From JACKCD01 sp041390905 (GTDB lineage: Bacteria; Chloroflexota; Anaerolineae; Promineifilales; Promineifilaceae), in contig JAWKPA010000012.1 in the NCBI GenBank assembly GCA_041390905.1, positions 2,046,001-2,110,000 of the forward strand: a DNA stretch of 64,000 nt. The letters are read 5' to 3'. The notes under the pieces were generated by a model. It searched no databases, was not told the origin of the DNA, and saw nothing but the letters and a program-made list of their open reading frames with translations. Shown here one piece after another: positions 57,919 through 64,000 of the stretch. Position numbers and translations under genes: made by a program. Positions within the stretch are counted from its first letter, which is position 1; the number at the start of each line of letters is the position of its first letter.

Positions 57919-59196
57919 TTAAAACGGCCGTGTTTCGCCGCCACTTAGCTCGTCCATCTGGCCGCGCATGATGGACGTAGCTTCTTCTTCCGTCAGAATG
58001 TGCTGCTGGCCGTAATGCTGGCGGGAGAGTTCGGTGACGAATGCTTTGACAAAGAGGCGGCGGTGGCTGACATCCAGAAAAACGTCGCGGGCGATGTTGG
58101 CAAGGATGGCGGCGTTGGCGTACTGGATGGCGTGGTCAAGCTGGGCATCGAAAGCAAGCTCGTAGATGGGGAGCAGCTTTTCGCCAATGGCGAGCATGAG
58201 GGCATCTTCGGCCAGATCGAGGTGTTCGAGGCTGATGAGGGGGCTGAAGTGGTTGGTGCGGGAGAAGCGGCCGGGGGCGCGGACGCGCTGCTGGAGGGCG
58301 GGGTAGCGGGGGACGACATCGTTGATGAATTGGGGCGGCACGGCGTAGACAAACATGGCACCGGGCATGTCGTCGCGGGTGCGGTCTATGACTTCGCGCA
58401 GGTTGTCGGTGGCGAGCTTTTCGGCCTTGCCGCCGATGCTTGCCATGCGGTCTACTTCGTCAAAGAGGAGGAGGAGGCCGCTGTAGGAGAGGGCGCGGAT
58501 GATTTGGGTGAGGGAGCGCAACATGCGGAAGGCGTTGGGGCGGTTGATTTTGCCGGTGACGCCGATTTCGCGTAACACTTTGGTGTCGGCGGGGGTGGTG
58601 GCTTCGCCCATGAGCCAGCGGCTGAGGGCATCGAGGCGGGTTTCTTGGTCGCGGATGCGGGCTTCGAGGTAGGCGATAACGGCCGTTTTGTAAGCCCCAC
58701 TATCCACCACCGTCTCCTCCAACGTATCCACCAACGCCCGGTAGTTAGGGTGGTTGGCCGCCTCCAGACTCGGTTCCTCGCCCAAAATGCGCGTTAGCGT
58801 GCCGTCGAGAAAGCGGGTTAACCCCTGCTCATCGGTGACAGCTTCGTTGGGTTCGTGCCAAATGAGGTTGCGGGCAACGGCCGCATAAACCTCTTTCTGG
58901 TCGTTGTAAGGCGTTTCCACCGGGCTGAGGTCTACTTTGACAACGGCAAACCCTTTGGCCCAGGCCAAATCGCGCAGGCAGTAGAGGAAGTGGGATTTGC
59001 CGCTGCCGTAGTCGCCGATGACCATTTTGTAGGTGGCGCCGCCGTCCTGGAGGTAGGAGGAGAGGTAGAAGTCGTTGAGGGCATCGAGGAGGGAGCTGTT
59101 GCCGACGTTGAAATATTGGATGCCGCGCTGGGGTGGCGTGCCGGAGCTGCCGAGCGTTTCGATGATGTGGCGGGCGAGGGGTTTGGTTAGGGACAT
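57919..59196 (-). CDS. BrxD-like (DUF2791) ATPase
   Basis: 425 residues with the ATG at 59196. The N-terminus ARHIIETLGSSGTPPQRGIQYFNVGN gives the family entry. Walker A is GDYGSGKSHFLYCL (about 61-74), followed by VKVDLSPVETPYND. Walker B is GLLLLFDEVDRM (about 250), and sensor-like RDDMPGAMFVYAVPPQF follows. It lacks the SH3-like N-terminus of its neighbour and is more than 25 residues shorter. Two adjacent paralogous ATPases suggest a hetero-oligomer. Known BREX members assist a phage-defence complex, but PglX and PglZ genes are not in view. Confidence 0.85.
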   Translation of the reverse strand: MSLTKPLARHIIETLGSSGTPPQRGIQYFNVGNSSLLDALNDFYLSSYLQDGGATYKMVIGDYGSGKSHFLYCLRDLAWAKGFAVVKVDLSPVETPYNDQKEVYAAVARNLIWHEPNEAVTDEQGLTRFLDGTLTRILGEEPSLEAANHPNYRALVDTLEETVVDSGAYKTAVIAYLEARIRDQETRLDALSRWLMGEATTPADTKVLREIGVTGKINRPNAFRMLRSLTQIIRALSYSGLLLLFDEVDRMASIGGKAEKLATDNLREVIDRTRDDMPGAMFVYAVPPQFINDVVPRYPALQQRVRAPGRFSRTNHFSPLISLEHLDLAEDALMLAIGEKLLPIYELAFDAQLDHAIQYANAAILANIARDVFLDVSHRRLFVKAFVTELSRQHYGQQHILTEEEATSIMRGQMDELSGGETRPF

Positions 59197-59206
59197 AAGC
59201 TGGATG

Positions 59207-59239
59207 GCTGAGGGAAAAAACGGCCGTTTTTCCCTCAGC
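59207..59239 (-). terminator. hairpin centred on ACGGCCGT between the 284-residue gene and the ATPase
   Basis: GCTGAGGGAAAAA and TTTTTCCCTCAGC flank ACGGCCG, giving a 13-bp stem with T-runs on either strand. Being within a probable operon, it may be an attenuator or processing site rather than a full stop. A very similar palindrome is at 20500-20521. Confidence 0.55.
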
Positions 59240-59241
59240 TT

Positions 59242-60096
59242 TTAAATTTCTTCAAACGTAATATCACTATAATATTCACCGTCAAGCGGGGTGCTGGGGA
59301 GCCAAACGCTGCGGCTGGCGCTGCCAGCATTGCTTTTGGTTGCCACGCCCAGGCGCAGGCGGAAGGTTTGGCCGTTGCTGCTGACGGTGGGGTTGCCCTG
59401 CGCCAGCACCAGATCGCGGACGAAAACGGGGCGCGGGTAATCTTTGAAGGTGCTGCGGGAAGGGGCGTTCCAGAAGCGGGCGTTTTGCCGGTTCATGGTC
59501 ATTTTATTGTAGGTGTCCACCAGGTTGAGCCGATTGCCAGCGGGGGCGCGGTTGCGCTCGTCTATCAGGTTGCGCCATGCTTGGTACAGTTCGGGCAAAA
59601 ATTTGGGGTCGGGGTCGCGCTGAATGAGTGCTTTTTGCTGCTGGCCGTATGCTTTGAGCAGGGTGGAGAGGCTGAGGGGAAGGGGGTTGGTGAGGGGTTC
59701 TTTGCCGTAGAGCCACTGGGCTTTGCGGCTGGCGATGTCTATGCTGAGGACAAAGTCGCCAATTGCCAGGGTGGGCGGACGGCCGTTTACGGTCTGTCCC
59801 TGTGCTTCAAAACTCTCTTTTACGTCGCGGGCAAATTCAAAGGCGAGGGCATCGAGGGCTTGTTGGGTGTCGGTGGCAAAGGTGGCAACGGCCGTTTGTA
59901 GGGTTTCATCATCCATCAGTTCGACCGCTTGTTGCAGTTTGACCAATGCTTTTTGCATGGCGAGGGCTTCGGGTTTGTCGGTGTTGATGGTTTTAACGGC
60001 CGTTTGCAAAGCCCCCGTTGCCACCTTTAAAGCCTTAAACTGTGGTGCCATAGCAGCCTGCGCCGCCTGTAGTTGTTCTAAAAGAAGATTATTCAT
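59242..60096 (-). CDS. unknown coiled-coil protein associated with the ATPases
   Basis: 284 residues. The N-terminal third (1-95) is strongly helical and Ala/Gln-rich, consistent with a coiled coil (LLEQLQAAQAAMAPQFKALK). A middle segment has LAIGDFVLSIDIASRKAQWL, and the C-terminal part is beta-rich (FRLRLGVATKSNAG, WLPSTPLDGEYYSDITFEEI). I do not recognise a family. It is the first gene of the minus-strand group that continues with two DUF2791 ATPases and, further on, an Lhr-like helicase. It might therefore be a structural or DNA-binding subunit, by context alone. Confidence 0.7.
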   Translation of the reverse strand: MNNLLLEQLQAAQAAMAPQFKALKVATGALQTAVKTINTDKPEALAMQKALVKLQQAVELMDDETLQTAVATFATDTQQALDALAFEFARDVKESFEAQGQTVNGRPPTLAIGDFVLSIDIASRKAQWLYGKEPLTNPLPLSLSTLLKAYGQQQKALIQRDPDPKFLPELYQAWRNLIDERNRAPAGNRLNLVDTYNKMTMNRQNARFWNAPSRSTFKDYPRPVFVRDLVLAQGNPTVSSNGQTFRLRLGVATKSNAGSASRSVWLPSTPLDGEYYSDITFEEI

Positions 60097-60160
60097 TACA
60101 ATTCCCGCCTCTTGGATGATTTCCTGAGATTGTATCTTGAAAATAATGCCACGGGCAAGT

Positions 60161-60230
60161 GGGTGTGGGGAGTGGGGCGTAGGGAGTGGGGAGACGATTT
60201 ACACCCCACTCTCCACTCCCTACGCCCGAC
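60161..60230. repeat. GGGGAGTGGGGCGTAGGGAG inverted repeat
   Basis: Tandem GGGAGTG- and GGGCGTA- units face CCACTCTCCACTCCCTACGC. It lies in the divergent spacer between the 284-residue gene and trkA and would form a strong hairpin. Confidence 0.7.
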
Positions 60231-60264
60231 AAGACAAAACGAAGGTTGAGAATTTAAATACAAG

Positions 60265-60933
60265 ATGTTAAGACAAAGCAGTAAACAGGAATTTGTGGTG
60301 ATTGGGCTGGGGCGGTTTGGCAGTAATGTCGCGCTGCGGTTGGAGGAGCAGGGGCATTCGGTGCTGGGCATTGACAGAAGTGAGCATTTGGTGCAGCACA
60401 TGGCGGATTATCTGACGCAGGCGGTGGCGTTGGATGCGACCAATGAGGATGCGCTGCGGGCGGTGGATATGGCATCGTTTGAAACGGCCGTTGTTGCCAT
60501 TGGTTCCGACTTTGAGAGCAATATTCTGACCACTGTTGCCCTCAAAGCCGTGGGCGTGCGCCACGTCATCTGCAAAGCCCCCACCTATCGGCAGCGGGAC
60601 ATTTTGCTCAAAGTGGGGGCAGACCGGGTGATTCAGCCGGAAATTGACGCTGGGCGGCGCTTGGCTGATGAGCTGGCTACGCCTAACTTATTGGAAAAAT
60701 TGACGCTTGGCCCGGAACACAGCTTGGTGGAACTGCTGATGCCACCTAGTTTGGCCTGGAAAAGTTTGGTGCAGCTTGATCTGCGTCAGAAATTTGGGGT
60801 GAGTGTGCTGCTGGTGAAGCGTGGCAACGATTTAACGGTGTCGCCACGGGCTGATTTTGTGCTAAATCCTGATGATGTGCTGGTAGTGCTGGGGCGCAAC
60901 GAGCGGATTGCGCGGTTTGCTGAATTGTCATGA
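60265..60933 (+). CDS. potassium uptake regulatory subunit (TrkA/KtrA family)
   Basis: 222 residues. The RCK_N domain has the NAD(H)-binding EFVVIGLGRFGSNVALRLEEQG (about 9-30), an acidic LGIDRS, and TAVVAIGSDFESNILTTVALKAVG. The TrkA_C domain occupies about 145-222 (SLVELLMPPSLAWKSLVQLDL, NPDDVLVVLG). It is the cytosolic gating ring that controls the membrane subunit encoded immediately downstream with a four-base overlap. The size fits KtrA rather than double-domain TrkA. Confidence 0.94.
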   Translation: MLRQSSKQEFVVIGLGRFGSNVALRLEEQGHSVLGIDRSEHLVQHMADYLTQAVALDATNEDALRAVDMASFETAVVAIGSDFESNILTTVALKAVGVRHVICKAPTYRQRDILLKVGADRVIQPEIDAGRRLADELATPNLLEKLTLGPEHSLVELLMPPSLAWKSLVQLDLRQKFGVSVLLVKRGNDLTVSPRADFVLNPDDVLVVLGRNERIARFAELS

Positions 60934-62333
60934 AACGTCACCCAAATTTTCAACATCGTGACCTGCACTATCTGACGGGTAATGGGCATCAGCGACCGAA
61001 TAAGCGTCGTATTGAGGTAGCGACGCGGATTGTGCTGGGGTTGGCGGGGATGGTTGTGGTGGGGACGCTGCTGTTGATGCTGCCGGGGATGGGGGTTAAC
61101 GGCCGTTTAACCTTCATGCAAGCCTTCTTCACCGCCACCTCCGCCCTCACCGTCACCGGCCTCTCCACCATCTCCGCCGGGCGCGACCTCACCTTTGCCG
61201 GGCAAATCGTCCTTCTCCTGCTCATCCAGTTTGGCGGCGTGGGCTACATGTTTGCCGCCGCCGCCGCTCTCCGCATCATTCGCCGTCGCGTCTCCCTCAT
61301 GGATCGCCTCGCCCTCTCCAGCTCCCTCGGCCTCGACACCCCCGAAGCGATTTTGAAAGTCCTCAAGCGGTCGCTGATTGGCATTTTGGTCATCGAAGGC
61401 AGCGGCGCCTTCCTGCTCTTTTGGAAATGGTGGCTTAGTGGCACCGTGGAGCTCGAACACGCTTTTTTCTACGCCATCTTCCACGCCGTTTCCGCCTTTT
61501 GCAACGCCGGTTTTGACCTCTTCAACGGTCTGCCCCAATATCCCGATGGCGTTCCCAGCGACAACTTCACCCTTATCGTGCTGGGGAGCCTCATTGGGCT
61601 GGGGGCACTAGGCATCCCCGTCCTGTCAGAGCTGTTCACCTGGCGCTGGCGGCGCCGCTTTTCCCTCCACACCCGGCTCACGCTGGCCGTTGTTGCCTTT
61701 CTGATTGTGCTGGGGTGGGTGGGGCTGTGGCTGCCCGAAGCCACGCACGGGGTGCTGGTAGACGTGCCGCTGGGCAGCCAACTGGTGCGAACCTGGTTTC
61801 AATCCGTGTCGGCACGAACGGCCGGTTTTGCCGGACTCCCCCACTTCGACCAACTCCAACCCGAAAGCCGCCTGATTCTTATCATCCTCATGTTCATCGG
61901 CTCCGCTCCCGCCTCCATGGGCGGCGGGCTAACCACCGGCACCTTTGCCGTGCTGCTGCTGGCCCTGTGGGGGTATGCTCGCGGCACCGACCATGCTGAA
62001 ATTGGCGGCCGGCGCATTGCTGTTGGCACCGTCCGCCGCGCCGGAGCCGTGCTGACGGTTGGCCTCTTTGTCGTCCTCACCTCCACCTGGCTCATCTTGC
62101 TGGTGCAGGACTTCACGCTCGATCAGGTCTTGTTTGAGGTCGTGTCAGGTTTCGCCACCTGCGGCCTGTCGCTGGGCATTACTGGGCAGCTCAACGTCTT
62201 TAGCCAGTTTATCATTGCCGGGGTCATGTTTTGGGGGCGGCTGGGAGCGCTCACCATCGTTTCCGCCATCGGCCAGCAAAGCAAGCGCACGCAGTTGGTG
62301 CAATACCCGGAAGAGAGTGTGTTGATTGGTTAA
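60930..62333 (+). CDS. potassium uptake membrane subunit (TrkH/KtrB family)
   Basis: 467 residues with about eight to ten transmembrane helices arranged as four M1-P-M2 repeats. Filter-like segments include FTATSALTVTGLSTIS (about 65-80), FCNAGFDLFNGLPQ, VSARTAGFAGLP and GFATCGLSLGITGQL. The Gly residues at the filter centre (TGL, AGF, AGF, CGL) are all kept. Together with the upstream RCK protein it forms a potassium (and possibly sodium-coupled) uptake system. Starts at an ATGA overlap, so stoichiometry is set by translational coupling. Confidence 0.95.
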   Translation: MKRHPNFQHRDLHYLTGNGHQRPNKRRIEVATRIVLGLAGMVVVGTLLLMLPGMGVNGRLTFMQAFFTATSALTVTGLSTISAGRDLTFAGQIVLLLLIQFGGVGYMFAAAAALRIIRRRVSLMDRLALSSSLGLDTPEAILKVLKRSLIGILVIEGSGAFLLFWKWWLSGTVELEHAFFYAIFHAVSAFCNAGFDLFNGLPQYPDGVPSDNFTLIVLGSLIGLGALGIPVLSELFTWRWRRRFSLHTRLTLAVVAFLIVLGWVGLWLPEATHGVLVDVPLGSQLVRTWFQSVSARTAGFAGLPHFDQLQPESRLILIILMFIGSAPASMGGGLTTGTFAVLLLALWGYARGTDHAEIGGRRIAVGTVRRAGAVLTVGLFVVLTSTWLILLVQDFTLDQVLFEVVSGFATCGLSLGITGQLNVFSQFIIAGVMFWGRLGALTIVSAIGQQSKRTQLVQYPEESVLIG

Positions 62334-62501
62334 TGGAGATTGGTTAGTGTCACGAAGTTTTCGCCACTATTTTTATTACGTATTGCGTATTGCGTATTTT
62401 CGAGGGGATTTACGTTATACGCAATACGCAATACGAGCTTGTGGCGAAAAACGAAAGACACTAACGAGATTGGAGATTGCCTAATCGTCAACCAATCTCT
62501 G
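62334..62501. repeat. nested palindrome with GCGTATT heptamers
   Basis: Outer arms GTTAGTGTCACGAAGTTTTC and GAAAAACGAAAGACACTAAC (62344-62465) enclose GCGTATTGCGTATT units and their inverse GCAATACGCAATAC. A short GGAGATT half repeat follows to 62500. No gene is present in these 168 bases. Confidence 0.75.
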
Positions 62502-63098
62502 TTATCCCTGTCTAAAAACCAGCAAGTCGGCCAGAATGCGATCAATCAGGGAAATCAACGTTTGATTATGGTGTGAGAAAGGAAAACGCGGGGCTTGGCG
62601 ATCATTGAGCCACGGGCTTTCCCAGCCGCTGGTCGTTCGCACCACTTCGCGGGCAAATGGCTCGCCGTGTTCGCGCAGGCAGCCCGTTAAAATGGCGTCT
62701 ACTTCGGACTGGACAATGGGGTTGGCGGGGGTGGGGTGGCTTTTGGCGTGGGCAATGTAGGTGAAAATACGGCCGTTAATTGGTTCAAATTCCGGCACGA
62801 ACGGGTAAAAAATATCCTGCGCCGCTACCATGACCCGTTCATACCCCGCCTCCCGCACGTCCAGCAAGGCCAACTGCGGTGCGGTGATGGGAAAGAGAAC
62901 ACCGGCACATTGTTTGTCTGGGTTCATTCGCAGCGAAAGGCTGGTGAGGCCATAATCTGGCGCAGCAAACCCCCAAAACCGCTCAAACCCGTGAAGCATG
63001 ACCGGCGTGGCCGTGCTGGTTGCGCCCAGGGTCATGGCGCGGCTTTCGGCCAAAATGAGGCCGCCGTAGGCAAAGATGTAGCTAATGTAGCTGGTCAT
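62502..63098 (-). CDS. gamma-glutamylcyclotransferase-like (AIG2/GGCT fold) protein
   Basis: 198 residues from the ATG at 63098; the upstream extension MKKLNF is produced by a hairpin repeat. The N-terminus SYISYIFAYGGLILAESR replaces the usual YGSL with YGGL. The middle has LHGFERFWGFAAPDYGLTSLSL and GVLFPITAPQLALLDVREAGYERV, matching the GGCT pattern GxLFxIxxxxLxxLDxxEGY. The catalytic Glu would be in DVREAGY. The C-terminal 80 residues are not assigned. It probably acts on a gamma-glutamyl or related amide substrate; the Ser change makes activity uncertain. Confidence 0.65.
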   Translation of the reverse strand: MTSYISYIFAYGGLILAESRAMTLGATSTATPVMLHGFERFWGFAAPDYGLTSLSLRMNPDKQCAGVLFPITAPQLALLDVREAGYERVMVAAQDIFYPFVPEFEPINGRIFTYIAHAKSHPTPANPIVQSEVDAILTGCLREHGEPFAREVVRTTSGWESPWLNDRQAPRFPFSHHNQTLISLIDRILADLLVFRQG

Positions 63099-63112
63099 AT
63101 TGCACAAGGTTG

Positions 63113-63145
63113 CGAAGTTCAACTTCTTCAAGAAGTTGAACTTCT
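63113..63145. repeat. family A hairpin
   Basis: GAAGTTCAACTTCTT pairs with AAGAAGTTGAACTTC with one base between. It lies between the acyl-CoA dehydrogenase stop and the GGCT-like gene. Confidence 0.85.
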
Positions 63146-63155
63146 GGCAGTGGTC

Positions 63156-64000
63156 TCAAAACGAGCGCGGCATTCCCAGCACGTGCTGGCCGATGTAGGA
63201 GAGGATGAGGTTGGTGGAGATGGGGGCGATTTGGTAGAGGCGGGTTTCGCGGAATTTGCGCTCCACGTCATACTCTTTGGCAAAACCAAAGCCGCCATAG
63301 GTTTGCAGCGTGGCGTTGGCTGCTTCCCATGAGGCATCGGCGGCGAGGAGCTTTGCCATGTTGGCTTCGGCAGCGCAAGAACGGCCGTTATCAAATAGCC
63401 GCGCCGCCTCAAACCGCATTAAATCCGCCGCCCGCACGTGGATATACGCCTGGGCAATGGGGAACTGCACCCCCTGGTTTTGCCCAATGGGGCGGTCAAA
63501 CACTACCCGTTCCTTCGCATACCCGCTGGCGCGATCCACAAACCAATAGCCGTCGCCAATACACTCGGCGGCAATCAAAATGCGCTCGGCGTTCATCCCG
63601 TCCAGAATGTAGCGGAACCCCATCCCCTGCTCGCCAATCAGGCTGTCGTGTGGCACACGCAAATCGTCAAAAAAGACCTGAGTGGTGTGGTGGTTGATCA
63701 TCGTCTCAATTGGCTCAATGACCACCCCGTTGCCCACCGCCTCGCGCAAATTGATCAAAAAGATGGAAAGCCCCTGGGTGCGTTTTGCCACCTGCGCCAC
63801 CGGGGTGGTGCGGGCCAGCAGCAGCATGAGGTCGGAATGTTGGGCGCGGGATGTCCAGATTTTTTGCCCCCGAATACGGTAATGGTCGGTATGGTAAACG
63901 GCCGTTGTCCGAATTTTTGTCGTGTCCGTTCCCGCATCCGGCTCCGTCACCCCAAACGCCTGTAGCCGCAGCTCCCCACTGGCAATCTTGGGCAAATAAT
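63156..64000 (-). CDS. acyl-CoA dehydrogenase family protein, N-terminus outside the window
   Basis: The visible 280 codons are open to the window edge. Motifs are LQAFGVTEPDAGTDTTKI, RTTAVYHTDHYRIRGQKIWTS (FAD/substrate site), RVVFDRPIGQNQGVQFPIAQ and the C-terminal QTYGGFGFAKEYDVERKFRE. This is the usual order of the middle and C-terminal acyl-CoA dehydrogenase domains. The final segment PISTNLILSYIGQHVLGMPRSF has no YEGT-type Glu. Upstream coding continues beyond base 64000. Substrate unknown; probably fatty-acid or branched-chain degradation. Confidence 0.9.
   Translation of the reverse strand, partial: YLPKIASGELRLQAFGVTEPDAGTDTTKIRTTAVYHTDHYRIRGQKIWTSRAQHSDLMLLLARTTPVAQVAKRTQGLSIFLINLREAVGNGVVIEPIETMINHHTTQVFFDDLRVPHDSLIGEQGMGFRYILDGMNAERILIAAECIGDGYWFVDRASGYAKERVVFDRPIGQNQGVQFPIAQAYIHVRAADLMRFEAARLFDNGRSCAAEANMAKLLAADASWEAANATLQTYGGFGFAKEYDVERKFRETRLYQIAPISTNLILSYIGQHVLGMPRSF

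Larger units (their letters stand above)
667..63905. repeat. highly iterated palindrome ACGGCCGT (about 110 copies across the window)
   Basis: The octamer ACGGCCGT, usually within AACGGCCGTT or AAACGGCCGTTT, was counted by eye at about 110 positions spread over the window, from 667 to 63898. Base composition predicts about two. Most copies are inside genes, in all three frames, giving T-A-V, N/D-G-R-F or K-R-P-F peptides. Others build terminator hairpins (10642, 12952, 59207). Gaps of more than 2.5 kb cover ftsH and most of the R-M gene. Role unknown; it resembles cyanobacterial HIP1 in behaviour, not in sequence. Confidence 0.85.

Noticed and set aside
56450..59196. Complete BREX phage-defence system
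   Set aside because: Only BrxD-like ATPases and an Lhr-like helicase are present; PglX, PglZ, BrxC and BrxL are absent from the window.

Overview
This 64 kb window looks like chromosomal DNA of a filamentous or otherwise complex member of the Chloroflexota (Anaerolineae/Ardenticatenia-like). That placement is inferred from the ~58-60% G+C, large secreted PD40/cohesin/dockerin proteins ending in YLPLIVK- or LYIPIVRRN-type tails, the DUF1800/DUF1501 pair, several acyl-CoA and enoyl-CoA enzymes, and intergenic spacers full of palindromic repeats. No rRNA, CRISPR array or complete insertion sequence is visible. There is one tRNA, tRNA-Lys(CTT).

Layout. 1-4.6 kb: two secreted cohesin-like proteins (minus strand). 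5-10.6 kb: pdxH, a small unknown gene, zwf, a TIM-barrel isomerase, a degenerate M19 dipeptidase, a five-copy 57-bp tandem hairpin array and an enoyl-CoA hydratase. 10.7-13 kb: a TetR regulator divergent from two methyltransferases, then tRNA-Lys. 13.3-18 kb: a restriction-modification/HNH/small-gene island with broken duplications. 18-23.1 kb: TIM-barrel isomerase, dihydropyrimidinase, truncated acyl-CoA dehydrogenase, CaiD-like enoyl-CoA hydratase and FAD oxidoreductase. 23.4-28.2 kb: a minus-strand redox/iron group (cytochrome c lipoprotein, cupin, polytopic membrane protein, ferritin, PRC-barrel protein, Crp/Fnr regulator). 28.2-31.7 kb: carotenoid-desaturase-like, DUF1295 and SRPBCC genes headed by a MerR/IS607-resolvase-like protein. 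32-38.6 kb: DUF1800, DUF1501, a lipoprotein and a LytS/LytTR two-component pair. 38.8-45.4 kb: acyl-CoA dehydrogenase, Thr/Ser dehydratase-like enzyme, methyltransferase, MFS transporter, hydrolase-zincin fusion and a peroxiredoxin-like gene interrupted by an in-frame TGA (probable selenoprotein). 45.5-52.1 kb: 14-repeat PD40 protein, ECF sigma factor, ftsH, protein-tyrosine phosphatase. 52.2-60.1 kb: a co-directional minus-strand group with an Lhr-like helicase (frameshifted), PIN toxin/antitoxin, beta-helix protein, two BrxD-like (DUF2791) ATPases and an unknown coiled-coil protein. 60.3-64 kb: a TrkA/TrkH potassium system, a GGCT-like protein and a partial acyl-CoA dehydrogenase.

The most unusual property is genome-scale. 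The octamer palindrome ACGGCCGT (usually AACGGCCGTT) occurs about 110 times by eye, roughly once per 590 bp, against about two expected from base composition. It lies inside most genes in all three frames (encoding T-A-V, N/D-G-R or R-P) and in terminator hairpins. This resembles the cyanobacterial highly iterated palindrome HIP1, with a different sequence. Spacers also carry several families of 7-10-bp tandem units arranged as inverted repeats, like cyanobacterial heptamer STRRs, plus a GAAGTTCAACTTCT hairpin family.

Other candidates for new biology are the selenoprotein-like peroxiredoxin, the dual DUF2791 ATPase/helicase group, and an IS607-type resolvase without its catalytic serine whose promoter overlaps 11-bp direct repeats.
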